Below, in pieces: positions 1-6,759 of a DNA stretch of 8,101 bases. The first letter of the stretch is position 1. Each line of letters starts with the position of its first letter. The notes under the pieces are model-generated. The model saw only the letters and a list, made by a program, of their open reading frames with translations. It had not been told where the DNA came from and searched no databases. This DNA comes from an uncultured Eubacteriales bacterium. Its GTDB lineage: Bacteria; Bacillota; Clostridia; Christensenellales; Aristaeellaceae. The position numbers were made by a program, and so were the translations under genes. The stretch is taken from the NCBI GenBank assembly GCA_900553905.1, contig USFL01000056.1, positions 1-8,101 of the forward strand, read 5' to 3'.

Positions 1-769
1 CCCGGACCCCGTCCTGCGGGCCAAGCGTTTTCTGGACGACAGCTACATGCGCGCGGACCTGACGCTGGGCGAGGTGGCGCAGCGCAGCGCCATCCTCGCG
101 GCGCTGGACGAGGCGCTCGCCCAGGAGCTGCCCGCGCCGGACGAGGCGGCGGTCGCCGCGCGCTATGAGGCGCTGTATGAGGCGCAGAAGGCGGAATTTG
201 ACGCCGATGAAAACGCGTTTGAGGCAGCTATGCTCGGCGGGGAAATCGTGGTGCACCGGCCGGTGACGCTGAAGCTGATCCAGAAGGCGGAGTTTTTGTT
301 CGATTCCGGCGCGTCCGCCCTTATCTGGCAGACGGCCGCCATGAACGAGGAAGCGGCCGAGGAGATGCGAAACGATCAGTACCGCAAGCTGGACGCCAGG
401 GTCGAAGCGGCGCTGGAAGCACTGGCGGGCGGCGAAAAGACCTTTGCCGACATCATGGAGGAATGCAAGGCCGGAAGCTCTGAAACGGTCAATTATTTTC
501 ATGAATCCTCCACGCGCTTCAACGAGGACTATTACCAGCGTGCGGCGGCCTTTGAAGAGGTGGGCGAGGTCAGCACGCCCTATGCCATGACCAACGGATA
601 TGCGCTGCTGTATTATGCGGGCGACCTGCCGGCCTGCGACCGTGTGCCGCTGGAGGAGGTGCGCGCGCGGATCGCGGAGGAAATGGCGCAGGAAAGCCGC
701 AGCGAGCAGCTCGCACAGGCCAGGGCCGCCATCGTGGAGGCTGCGGTCATTGAGGTGGTCGAGCCATGA
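1..769 (+). CDS. SurA/PrsA-like peptidylprolyl isomerase family protein, C-terminal part (5' truncated by window)
   Basis: The reading frame is open from base 2 to the TGA at 767-769, giving about 255 visible residues. The first in-frame ATG, at 47, has no SD, so the gene almost certainly begins before the window. The visible part is acidic, Ala/Glu-rich and mostly helical. Near its end, VGEVSTPYAMTNGYALLYY followed by a PLEEVRARIAEEM helix matches the end of a parvulin (PpiC) rotamase domain and the helix after it, as in extracytoplasmic foldases such as SurA and PrsA. The early parvulin landmarks (a His-Ile-Leu strand and a GG-x-LG turn) are not obvious, so the rotamase domain looks degenerate and may act only as a chaperone. 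The signal peptide or membrane anchor expected for the family would be upstream and is not visible. It overlaps the next gene by ATGA, which implies translational coupling. The family call is fairly firm; enzymatic activity is uncertain. Confidence 0.7.
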   Translation, partial: PDPVLRAKRFLDDSYMRADLTLGEVAQRSAILAALDEALAQELPAPDEAAVAARYEALYEAQKAEFDADENAFEAAMLGGEIVVHRPVTLKLIQKAEFLFDSGASALIWQTAAMNEEAAEEMRNDQYRKLDARVEAALEALAGGEKTFADIMEECKAGSSETVNYFHESSTRFNEDYYQRAAAFEEVGEVSTPYAMTNGYALLYYAGDLPACDRVPLEEVRARIAEEMAQESRSEQLAQARAAIVEAAVIEVVEP

Positions 770-1128
770 AAACAAACATGACCGTTGCCACGCTGGTCAT
801 GATAGCGCTCGCGCTGGCGGGCACGCTGCTTTTTGGAGGATTTCGGGAAGAGCCGTTTGAAATCGGCGACTGGAGCGGCGTGGATATCCCGCAGGCGGAG
901 GCGGATTTTGCCGCCTCAGGCAGCAACGAGGACCTGGTCCTGCTGGTGAAGGCGCTGTGCTGGCGCCTGGAGGCCGCGGGCGATGAAAGCGCGCGGGAGC
1001 CGCTTGCGCGCTATGGACAGGCGCTGCTGGACAGGGCGAAGGCGGAAACCGTGGACCTGGAGACGGTTGACGACCCGGATGTGATGCTTCAGGTGCTGCG
1101 CGTGGTGCGCCGGGTGGGCGCGAAATAA
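766..1128 (+). CDS. small membrane-anchored protein of unknown function
   Basis: This 120-residue protein starts with the ATG of an ATGA overlap with the preceding gene, and GAGGTGG at 752-758 serves as SD. Residues 5-25 (MTVATLVMIALALAGTLLFGG) form one hydrophobic segment after a single Lys, consistent with an N-terminal membrane anchor or uncleaved signal. There is no lipobox Cys. The rest, about 95 residues, is soluble, charged and probably helical, and has one Cys near residue 65. I recognise no family. Overlap with a foldase-like gene suggests an extracytoplasmic domain made together with it, perhaps as a partner, but that is inference. A second ATG four codons in (778) is a possible alternative start; 766 is preferred because of the coupling and SD spacing. 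The tight packing argues that it is a real gene. Confidence 0.7.
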   Translation: MKTNMTVATLVMIALALAGTLLFGGFREEPFEIGDWSGVDIPQAEADFAASGSNEDLVLLVKALCWRLEAAGDESAREPLARYGQALLDRAKAETVDLETVDDPDVMLQVLRVVRRVGAK

Positions 1129-1149
1129 TTCCGGAAAGGTGGGAACGCG

Positions 1150-1803
1150 ATGCCCGGTGGGCAAAACGCTGTTTTTTTCGATTTTGACGGCACCCTGTAC
1201 TACGGAACCGCACAGCTCAACGCCTGGTGCTTTGCCGGCGCGTTGGAAGCTATGGGGCTGCCGCCGCCCACGGAGGAGATGATCCATCAGTCGGTGGGGC
1301 TCACCTTTCCGCAGATTGCCCGGCTGATGACCGGTCGGGAGGACGCCGCCTCGCTCGGGCGGTTTGAGGAAGAAACCTTCCTTGCCGTTCCGCGCTACAT
1401 CGACCGCTTCGTCAGGCCTCAGCCGGAGGTCAAAGACATGCTGGCGGCACTTTCGGGGGAAGCGGCGCTCGCGGTGTGCTCGAACGCCTCGCCCAGATAT
1501 CTTTACCCGATGCTGGACGCGCTGGAACTGACCGGCTACTTCGCGGAAATCTGGGCGCATCATGAGGGGATAACCAAAGCGGAGGCCATTTCGGTGCTGG
1601 CGGCACGTCTGGCCGCAGGCAGGATCGTCTTTGTGGGCGACAGGCTGGAGGATGTGTCCGCGGCCCGTCAGGCGGGGGTGAAAGTGGTCGGGATGCGCAA
1701 CGCCGCCTATCCCTGGGAAACCGACGGCGCCGACGCTGTTGCAACGGACCCGGCCGGCATGCTGAAAGCCATTCGCGCCTTGCTTACGCAAGCCAAGGAA
1801 TAA
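1150..1803 (+). CDS. HAD-superfamily hydrolase (phosphatase, subclass I cap)
   Basis: This 217-residue protein carries all four HAD motifs. Motif I is DFDGT with nucleophile Asp11 and acid/base Asp13. Motif II is VCSNAS with Ser111. Motif III is Lys143 in HEGITKAEA. Motif IV is VGDRLEDV with Asp164 and Asp168. The roughly 75 residues between motif I and the core are helical, as expected of a C1 cap, placing it near the phosphoglycolate phosphatase / PpaX / beta-phosphoglucomutase-like group. It should remove phosphate from a small cytosolic metabolite with Mg2+; the substrate cannot be read from sequence. A purine-rich SD (GGAAAGGTGGG, 1133-1143) precedes ATG 1150. The gene lies 21 bases after the membrane protein and directly before the M42 peptidase, so it is probably in one operon with a peptidase and a sugar kinase. 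It may clear a phosphorylated by-product of that pathway (inference). Confidence 0.88.
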   Translation: MPGGQNAVFFDFDGTLYYGTAQLNAWCFAGALEAMGLPPPTEEMIHQSVGLTFPQIARLMTGREDAASLGRFEEETFLAVPRYIDRFVRPQPEVKDMLAALSGEAALAVCSNASPRYLYPMLDALELTGYFAEIWAHHEGITKAEAISVLAARLAAGRIVFVGDRLEDVSAARQAGVKVVGMRNAAYPWETDGADAVATDPAGMLKAIRALLTQAKE

Positions 1804-1810
1804 AGGAGGT
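1802..1810 (+). promoter_or_regulatory. Shine-Dalgarno site of the M42 peptidase, overlapping the upstream stop
   Basis: AAAGGAGGT is a near-perfect anti-16S match that shares bases with the TAA stop of the HAD gene. It sits 8 bases before ATG 1818, which selects that start over the second ATG at 1824. The overlap suggests termination-coupled reinitiation. Confidence 0.8.
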
Positions 1811-1817
1811 ACTTTGG

Positions 1818-2909
1818 ATGGATATGCTCAATACCCTGAAGGATTTTATGCTTACGCCCGCGCCCAGCGGTTACGAAAATGAGATGGCCTACAAGCTCGT
1901 CGAGCGCCTGCGGCCCTTTGCCCAGGAGGTCAGGATTGACCACGTGGGCAACGTGATCGCCAAAATTGAGGGAACCGACGGCGCCTCCCACCCGCGCATG
2001 ATGATTTTCGGTCACATGGACCAGCTGGGCTTCATCGTGCGCCGCATTGAGCCGGACGGCTACATCCAGGTGGATCGCCTGGGCGGCATTCCCGAAAAGG
2101 TGCTGCCCGGCCTGCAACTGCTGATTCGCTCGGAGGACGGGAAGTGGCATCCCGGCGTGTTCGGACCCAAGGCTCACCACGCCACGCCTCCGGAGGAAAA
2201 ATACAAGGTGGACCTGGTTACGAACCTGTTTATCGACATTGGCGCATCCAATGACGGAGAGGTGAGGAAGCTGGGCATCGAGGTGGGCTGCCCCGTGATC
2301 TACAAGCCCGCGTTCGAGCAGCTTCAGGGCACGCGCGTCACCGGTACGGCGGTGGACAACCGCGGCGCGTGCGCGGCGCTGGTGGGCATTGCAAAGCGGC
2401 TGCATGAGCGCCGGCCCGCGTGCGACGTGTACCTGGTGGGAACGGTATGGGAGGAGTTTAACCTGCGCGGCGCGATGATGGCCGCGCGTACGGTCAAGCC
2501 CGACCTGGCCGTGATGCTGGACGTGACGCTGGCAGGGGATACGCACGACCTGCGTTCGCGCTTTGAGGACGAGCTGGGCAAGGGCCCCTGCGTGCAGCTT
2601 TACAGCTTTCACGGCCGCGGAACGCTCAATGGTACCCTGCCGCATCAGCCGATGTTTGAGCTATGCAAGCGGACCGCCGCCGAGGAGGGCCTGCCGCTGC
2701 AACGCTTCGCCGCTCTGGGCATCGTAACGGACGCCGCATATTTGCAGCTGGAGCAGGACGGCGTGGCCTGCCTGGAGATGGGCTTCCCGGCGCGCTATAC
2801 GCATACGCCTATTGAGGTGTGCGACGTGAGCGATCTGGAGGGACTGGCCGACCTGGTCGCGGGCATGGCGCGCCGGATAACGGCTGATTTCCAGCTGAAC
2901 CGCTATTGA
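1818..2909 (+). CDS. M42-family metallopeptidase (TET-type aminopeptidase, FrvX/YsdC-like)
   Basis: This 363-residue protein has the usual length of the family, and the complete two-metal active site is visible. His66 and Asp68 lie in GHMDQLGF. The bridging Asp180 is in GTAVDNRGACA. Catalytic Glu212 and metal ligand Glu213 are in GTVWEEFNLRGA. Asp235 is in VMLDVTLAGD and His329 in FPARYTHTPIE. Residue numbers line up closely with those of archaeal TET peptidases. M42 enzymes are cytosolic, usually dodecameric tetrahedral aminopeptidases that trim short peptides using Zn2+ or Co2+. Some members were once annotated as endoglucanases, and E. coli FrvX sits in a sugar-PTS operon. The PA-like dimerization insert (about residues 70-165) appears intact. 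The stop at 2907-2909 abuts the kinase SD. Residue preference and any role in the sugar pathway cannot be inferred from sequence alone. Confidence 0.92.
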   Translation: MDMLNTLKDFMLTPAPSGYENEMAYKLVERLRPFAQEVRIDHVGNVIAKIEGTDGASHPRMMIFGHMDQLGFIVRRIEPDGYIQVDRLGGIPEKVLPGLQLLIRSEDGKWHPGVFGPKAHHATPPEEKYKVDLVTNLFIDIGASNDGEVRKLGIEVGCPVIYKPAFEQLQGTRVTGTAVDNRGACAALVGIAKRLHERRPACDVYLVGTVWEEFNLRGAMMAARTVKPDLAVMLDVTLAGDTHDLRSRFEDELGKGPCVQLYSFHGRGTLNGTLPHQPMFELCKRTAAEEGLPLQRFAALGIVTDAAYLQLEQDGVACLEMGFPARYTHTPIEVCDVSDLEGLADLVAGMARRITADFQLNRY

Positions 2910-2910
2910 A

Positions 2911-2915
2911 GGAGG
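2911..2915 (+). promoter_or_regulatory. Shine-Dalgarno site that fixes the kinase start
   Basis: GGAGG begins one base after the peptidase stop codon and lies 8 bases before ATG 2924. An in-frame TTG at 2906 sits upstream of this site and has no SD of its own, so ATG 2924 is the real start. Confidence 0.85.
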
Positions 2916-2923
2916 AAGCTCAA

Positions 2924-4435
2924 ATGCCGTATTTTATGGGCATTGACATTGGCACCTTTGAAAGCAAGGGCGTGATCATGGACGGCGAAGGCGCGGTGGT
3001 CGCCTACCGTGCCTGTCCGCATGTGATGGAATCGCCCAGGCCGGGCTGGGCCGAGCACGACGCGGAGGGCGTGTGGTGGCACGACCTGTGCCTGCTTTCC
3101 AACGAGCTGATCCGTGACTCCGGCCTGCGCGCGGAGCAGATCGTATCTTTGGGGGTGAGCGGAATCGGCCCCTGCTGTCTGCCCGTCGATGAAAACGTGA
3201 AGCCGCTTCGCAAGGCGATTCTCTACGGCATCGACACGCGCGCCGCAAAGGAAATCGAGGCGCTCAACGCCGAAATCGGCGAGGAGGCTATTTTGCAGCG
3301 CTATGGCACGCCGCTCACCACGCAGTCCGCCGGCGCAAAGGTGCTGTGGATCAAGAACCATGAGCCGGAGGTCTACGCCAGGGCCGTCAAATTCGTGACC
3401 AGCAGCACCTATCTGGTGGCGAAGCTGACCGGGCAGTATCCCATCGACCGCTATACGGCCGCTACCTGGGTCCCGCTGTACAACGTGGAAACCGGCGACT
3501 GGGAAGAGGACCTGCGGGGCATCTGCCGCCGCGACCAGCTGGCGCAGTGCCGCTGGACCGACGAGGTGGCGGGGGAGGTGCACGAGCAGGCCGCGCGTGA
3601 AACCGGGCTGGCCGTTGGCACCAAGGTGACCACGGGCACTGCGGACGCCTCTGCCGAAGCGCTGTCCGTGGGCGTGATGCAGCCGGGCGACATGATGCTG
3701 ATGTACGGCTCGTCCATCTTCATCATCCACGTGGTGGAAAAGCTGATCAAGGACAAGCGCCTCTGGGCCGGTCCCTATCTGTTTGAGGGAACCTATTCCG
3801 TGGCCGCGGGCATGAGTTGCTCCGGCACGCTTACCCGCTGGTTCCGTGACCAGTTTGCGGCGGACATCGTGCAAAAAGCGGAGGCGGAGGGACGCAATCC
3901 CTATGCCGCGCTGGCAGAGCTGGCGGAGGGGATCCCCGCCGGGTCGGACGGGCTGATCGTGCTGCCCTACTTCTCCGGCGAGCGCACGCCCATCAACGAT
4001 CCCCAGGCCAAGGGCATGGTGTACGGCCTGAACCTGCTGCATACGCGGGCGCATCTCTACAAGGCGATTCTGGAGGGCGTGGGATACGGCATTGGCCAGC
4101 ATTTTTCCATCTTCCGCGAACTGAACATGGAGACCAAAAAGGTGATGGCCGTCGGCGGCGGCGTAAAAAATCCGGCCTGGCTACAGGCGGTGTCCGATAT
4201 TTCGGGACAGAAGCAGCAGTACGCCGAAACGGAGATTGGCGCGGCCTATGGCGACGCGATGCTGGCCGCCCTGGGCGCCGGCCATTTCAAGTCTCCGGAT
4301 GACCTGAGCCGCCTGGTCAAAATCAAGGGAGCCGTCGTGCCCGACGCGGAGAACCACCGCGTCTATCAGCCGCTTCGCAGGCAGTATGACGCGCTGTACC
4401 AATCCACAAAACACATCATGCACGGCCAGGTATAA
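2924..4435 (+). CDS. FGGY-family carbohydrate kinase (xylulokinase-like, substrate unknown)
   Basis: From ATG 2924 the protein has 503 residues, typical for the family. The N-terminal phosphate-binding loop is GIDIGTFESKGVIMD (residues 6-20). A likely catalytic base, Asp241, lies in GTADASAEALSVG. The second FGGY signature region runs through residues 351-390 (SGERTPINDP, then LLHTRAHLYKAILEGVGYGI). The adenosine-binding GGGVKNPAWLQ occupies residues 411-421. The fold is a two-domain actin-like ATPase that phosphorylates a sugar or polyol in the cytosol. The catalytic loop reads TADAS rather than the GDN common in classical XylB, and it is followed by MMLMYGSSIFII, so this looks like a divergent xylulokinase-like subgroup. 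I would not name xylulose as substrate. It is the last gene of the operon and lies next to a phosphatase and a peptidase; no sugar isomerase or transporter is in view. Confidence 0.9.
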   Translation: MPYFMGIDIGTFESKGVIMDGEGAVVAYRACPHVMESPRPGWAEHDAEGVWWHDLCLLSNELIRDSGLRAEQIVSLGVSGIGPCCLPVDENVKPLRKAILYGIDTRAAKEIEALNAEIGEEAILQRYGTPLTTQSAGAKVLWIKNHEPEVYARAVKFVTSSTYLVAKLTGQYPIDRYTAATWVPLYNVETGDWEEDLRGICRRDQLAQCRWTDEVAGEVHEQAARETGLAVGTKVTTGTADASAEALSVGVMQPGDMMLMYGSSIFIIHVVEKLIKDKRLWAGPYLFEGTYSVAAGMSCSGTLTRWFRDQFAADIVQKAEAEGRNPYAALAELAEGIPAGSDGLIVLPYFSGERTPINDPQAKGMVYGLNLLHTRAHLYKAILEGVGYGIGQHFSIFRELNMETKKVMAVGGGVKNPAWLQAVSDISGQKQQYAETEIGAAYGDAMLAALGAGHFKSPDDLSRLVKIKGAVVPDAENHRVYQPLRRQYDALYQSTKHIMHGQV

Positions 4436-4447
4436 GGGTACGGACTC

Positions 4448-4506
4448 AAAAAGCACAAAAATCGCCGGGCTCTGGCGGGCGTCAAACGACCCGTCAAAGC
4501 CCGGCG
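4448..4506 (-). terminator. intrinsic terminator of the rfbAB operon (minus strand)
   Basis: A perfect 9-bp stem joins CGCCGGGCT (4463-4471) with AGCCCGGCG (4498-4506). The 26-base loop can form an inner CGGG/CCCG helix (4476-4479 with 4490-4493). Read on the minus strand, the stem is followed by A and then five T, with a second T5 run a few bases later (4448-4461). On the plus strand the stem is followed by TGGCATTTGG, a poor U-tract, so it mainly serves transcripts from rfbB. Weak bidirectional action for the kinase operon is possible. Confidence 0.7.
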
Positions 4507-4519
4507 TGGCATTTGGATG

Positions 4520-4629
4520 AAAGGGGGGACTGCGCGCCCCGGATCATTGTGCTGTAACGCTCGCGCTCCCTGATTACATGGCCGACGTGCGGCACGGCGA
4601 TGCCGGAGAAACGCCCAAGTCCCCTTTTA
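4520..4629. repeat. segment bounded by inverted repeats; candidate small element or folded RNA
   Basis: AAGGGGGGACT (4521-4531) can pair with AGTCCCCTTTT (4618-4628) over 11 positions: seven perfect core pairs (4525-4531 with 4618-4624), two G-T and two A-T pairs. Inside are a TGTAA/TTACA pair (4553-4557 with 4574-4578) and a short CGGCA/TGCCG hairpin (4590-4594 with 4601-4605). The wobble pairs favour a structure in plus-strand RNA, and a TTTT run closes the 3' side. It could be a MITE-like relic, a 3'-UTR structure or chance; copy number elsewhere in the genome would decide. Confidence 0.35.
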
Positions 4630-4664
4630 TGCCGGAAAAGGAGCTGCGGACAAAGGAAGCTTCG

Positions 4665-5684
4665 TCAGCGCCCCGCATACATCTTTTCGTAATAATCCCG
4701 GTACTCGCCCGCCAGAATGTGCTCCCACCAGGGGCGATTGTCCAGGTACCAGCGGATGGTGCGGCGGATGCCGTCCTCAAAGGAGGTCTGGGGCAGCCAG
4801 CCCAGCTCGTCGTGGATCTTGTTGGGGTCGATGGCGTAGCGGCGGTCGTGGCCGGGACGGTCGGTCACGTAGGTGATGAGGCTTTCAGGCTTTTTCAGCT
4901 CGCGCAGGATGGCGCGCACCACGTCGATGTTGGCGCGCTCGTTATGGCCGCCCACGTTATAGACCTCGCCCTCGCGGCCCAGGCGCATCACTAGGTCGAT
5001 GGCCGCGCAATGGTCCTCCACATAGAGCCAGTCGCGCACGTTTTCGCCCTTGCCGTAGACGGGCAAAGACTGGTCCGCCAGGGCGCGGGAAATCATCAGG
5101 GGAATCAGCTTTTCGGGGAAGTGGTAGGGACCATAGTTGTTGGAGCAACGGGTGATGCTCACCGGCAGGCCGAACGTGCGCGCGTAGGCGAGCACCAAAA
5201 GATCGGCCCCGGCCTTGCTGGCCGAATAGGGCGAGGAGGTGTGCAGGGGGGTCTCTTCGGTGAAGAACAGGTCCGGACGGTCCAGGGGCAGATCGCCGTA
5301 GACCTCGTCGGTGGAGACCTGATGGAAACGCTTGACGCCGTGCTTGCGGCAGCTTTCCATCAGCACCTGCGTGCCCATCACGTTGGTGCGCACGAAGATG
5401 CAGGGGTCGGTGATGGAGCGGTCCACATGGCTTTCAGCGGCAAAGTTGACCACGATATCGGGTTTCTCTTCTTCGAAGAGACGGTCCACCGCCTCCGCAT
5501 CGGCGATGTCCGCGCGCACAAAACGGAAGCGAGGGTCGTCCATGACGGGCGCGAGGGTTTCCAGATTGCCCGCGTAGGTCAGCTTATCCAGGCAGATGAC
5601 CCGGTCCTCCGGGTGATGGCTGAGCAGATAAAAGACGAAGTTGGAGCCGATGAAGCCCGCTCCGCCCGTGACGATGATGTTCAT
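4665..5684 (-). CDS. rfbB: dTDP-glucose 4,6-dehydratase
   Basis: This 339-residue protein, also called RmlB, converts dTDP-glucose to dTDP-4-keto-6-deoxyglucose, the branch point for L-rhamnose and other deoxysugars of cell-surface glycans. It is an extended short-chain dehydrogenase. The Rossmann motif TGGAGFIGS has Gly7, Gly10 and Gly13. LDKLTYAGN (residues 32-40) is the usual NAD-ribose region. Asp126-Glu127 in STDEVYGDL are the dehydration acid/base pair. Tyr153 and Lys157 in YSASK form the YxxxK dyad. [15 protein letters not shown] and [11 protein letters not shown] are family signatures. AAAGGAG (5700-5694) lies 9 bases before the ATG and overlaps the rfbA stop, so the pair is translationally coupled. 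No rfbC or rfbD follows; a terminator lies about 160 bases downstream. Length and motifs are complete. Confidence 0.96.
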   Translation of the reverse strand: MNIIVTGGAGFIGSNFVFYLLSHHPEDRVICLDKLTYAGNLETLAPVMDDPRFRFVRADIADAEAVDRLFEEEKPDIVVNFAAESHVDRSITDPCIFVRTNVMGTQVLMESCRKHGVKRFHQVSTDEVYGDLPLDRPDLFFTEETPLHTSSPYSASKAGADLLVLAYARTFGLPVSITRCSNNYGPYHFPEKLIPLMISRALADQSLPVYGKGENVRDWLYVEDHCAAIDLVMRLGREGEVYNVGGHNERANIDVVRAILRELKKPESLITYVTDRPGHDRRYAIDPNKIHDELGWLPQTSFEDGIRRTIRWYLDNRPWWEHILAGEYRDYYEKMYAGR

Positions 5685-5698
5685 GGCGTTTCGCTCCT

Positions 5699-6601
5699 TT
5701 AATCGGTGGTGCTGCTGTCGTAGAGGAAGCGGCCCTCGGCCACGCGCTTGAGGTGCTCGCCATAGGGGGATTTGCCGTAGCGTGCGGCGCTCTTGAGCAG
5801 CGTGTCGCGGTCGATCCAGCCGCGGTTGTAGGCGATCTCCTCCAGGGCGGCAATCTTCACGCTCTGGCGCTTTTCGATGAGCTGCACGAAGTTGGCCGCG
5901 TCGATCAGGCTGTCCATGGTGCCGGTGTCCAGCCAGGCAAAGCCGCGGCCCATCACCTTGGCGCGCAGGGAGCCGTCCTGAAGGTACAGGTCGTTGAGGG
6001 TGGTGATCTCCAGCTCGCCACGGGCGCTGGGCTTGACCCGCTTGGCAAATTCCGTCACACGCCCGTCATAGAAATACAGGCCGGTGATGCAATAGTTGCT
6101 CTTGGGATGCACGGGTTTTTCCTCTACGGACAGCACCCGGCCGCTTTTGTCAAATTCCACGATGCCGAAGCGCTCGGGATCGTTGACATAATAGCCGAAG
6201 ATGGTGGCCAGGCCGTTTTGGGCGTTGGTCACGGCCTCGCGCAGCATACCGGAAAAGCCGTTGCCGTAGAAGATGTTGTCGCCCAGGACCATGGCGCACG
6301 GCTCGCCCGCGATGAAGTCCTCGCCGATCAGAAACGCCTGCGCCAGCCCGTCGGGCGAAGGCTGCACCGCGTAGGACAGCGACAGGCCGAACTGACCGCC
6401 GTCGCCCAGCAGGGCTTCGAAGCGCGGGGTGTCCACCGGGGTGGAGATGATCAGGATATCGCGGATGCCGGCCAGCATCAGCGTGGACAGCGGGTAGTAG
6501 ATCATGGGCTTGTCGTACACGGGCAAAAGCTGCTTGCTGGTAACCATGGTGAGTGGATACAGCCGCGTGCCCGCGCCGCCCGCCAGAATGATGCCTTTCA
6601 T
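5699..6601 (-). CDS. rfbA: glucose-1-phosphate thymidylyltransferase
   Basis: This 300-residue protein, also called RmlA, joins dTTP and glucose-1-phosphate to give dTDP-glucose and pyrophosphate, the first step of the dTDP-deoxysugar pathway. The nucleotidyltransferase signature [11 protein letters not shown] (residues 8-18) is followed by [25 protein letters not shown] holds the metal-binding Asp. VEEKP and the C-terminal allosteric-region residues ([10 protein letters not shown], then [13 protein letters not shown]) match the short RfbA-type homotetrameric enzymes. GGAAGGAG (6616-6609) lies 7 bases before the ATG. A near-consensus promoter lies just upstream, making this the first gene of a two-gene rfbA-rfbB operon. 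End-product feedback by dTDP-rhamnose is typical of the family but is not shown here. The gene appears intact. Confidence 0.96.
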   Translation of the reverse strand: MKGIILAGGAGTRLYPLTMVTSKQLLPVYDKPMIYYPLSTLMLAGIRDILIISTPVDTPRFEALLGDGGQFGLSLSYAVQPSPDGLAQAFLIGEDFIAGEPCAMVLGDNIFYGNGFSGMLREAVTNAQNGLATIFGYYVNDPERFGIVEFDKSGRVLSVEEKPVHPKSNYCITGLYFYDGRVTEFAKRVKPSARGELEITTLNDLYLQDGSLRAKVMGRGFAWLDTGTMDSLIDAANFVQLIEKRQSVKIAALEEIAYNRGWIDRDTLLKSAARYGKSPYGEHLKRVAEGRFLYDSSTTD

Positions 6602-6645
6602 GAGGGTGCTCCTTCCGTATCAGCAAGATGAACGCGTTTGTTGTC

Positions 6646-6674
6646 ATTATAGCGGATTTTGACGGCAATGTAAA
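6646..6674 (-). promoter_or_regulatory. sigma-A type promoter of rfbAB
   Basis: On the minus strand, TTTACA (6674-6669) is separated by exactly 17 bases from TATAAT (6651-6646), matching the housekeeping consensus at 11 of 12 positions. The expected start of transcription is near 6639, giving a leader of about 38 bases that ends with the rfbA SD. The -35 box directly touches the hairpin that ends the FtsH-like gene. Confidence 0.88.
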
Positions 6675-6716
6675 GGCGGGCCGGTTCTCCCCGAAAAAAG
6701 GGAAAACCGGCCCGCC
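6669..6716 (-). terminator. intrinsic terminator of the ftsH-like gene
   Basis: A 12-bp perfect GC-rich stem joins GGCGGGCCGGTT (6675-6686) with AACCGGCCCGCC (6705-6716). It is extended past one mismatch by TCCC/GGGA and closed by an A-rich loop. On the minus strand it lies 44 bases after the TAG stop and is followed by TTTACATT, a short U-rich tail. On the plus strand there is no T run. The very stable stem makes termination likely despite the modest tail. Confidence 0.75.
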
Positions 6717-6722
6717 CGACCG

Positions 6723-6751
6723 GACGGCTACGCGAAGGCGCGCCGGCCGTC
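6723..6751 (-). other. second hairpin in the ftsH-like 3' untranslated region
   Basis: GACGGC (6723-6728) pairs with GCCGTC (6746-6751), and inside it CGCG (6731-6734) pairs with CGCG (6739-6742) around a 4-base loop. It lies between the stop codon and the main terminator hairpin. It has no U-tract, so it may only protect the 3' end, or it may be chance in GC-rich DNA. Confidence 0.35.
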
Positions 6752-6759
6752 AATGCACG

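Larger units (their letters stand above)
4436..4664. other. noncoding gap between convergent operons
   Basis: This 229-base stretch lies between the kinase stop and the rfbB stop. It holds the minus-strand terminator (4448-4506) and the inverted-repeat-bounded segment (4520-4629). The short open frames crossing it run antisense to or beyond rfbB, lack an SD and show no recognisable domain. I see no gene here. Confidence 0.65.

Noticed and set aside
47..49. ATG as the start of the foldase-like gene
   Set aside because: No SD precedes it and the frame stays open to the window edge with plausible protein sequence, so it is an internal Met.
1707..2645. 312-codon minus-strand frame opposite the HAD and M42 genes
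   Set aside because: It crosses two well-supported plus-strand genes and is a high-GC antisense artefact.
2906..2926. TTG start six codons upstream of the kinase ATG
   Set aside because: It overlaps the peptidase stop and precedes the GGAGG site, which is ideally spaced for ATG 2924.
2903..4102. 399-codon open frame on the minus strand opposite the FGGY kinase
   Set aside because: It is a shadow of a GC-rich coding strand: His/Gly/Ala/Val-rich, no domain, no sensible SD, and the plus-strand gene is unambiguous.
4463..4506. Terminator for the kinase operon on the plus strand
   Set aside because: The stem is good, but the plus-strand side has no U-tract (TGGCATTTGG), so only the minus-strand role is supported.
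4578..4994. 138-codon plus-strand frame starting in the convergent gap
   Set aside because: Two thirds of it is antisense to rfbB, it has no SD, and the gap part shows no recognisable protein signal.
5753..6631. 292-codon plus-strand frame opposite rfbA
   Set aside because: Antisense to a clearly conserved gene; the composition is typical of a reverse-complement frame and no motif is visible.
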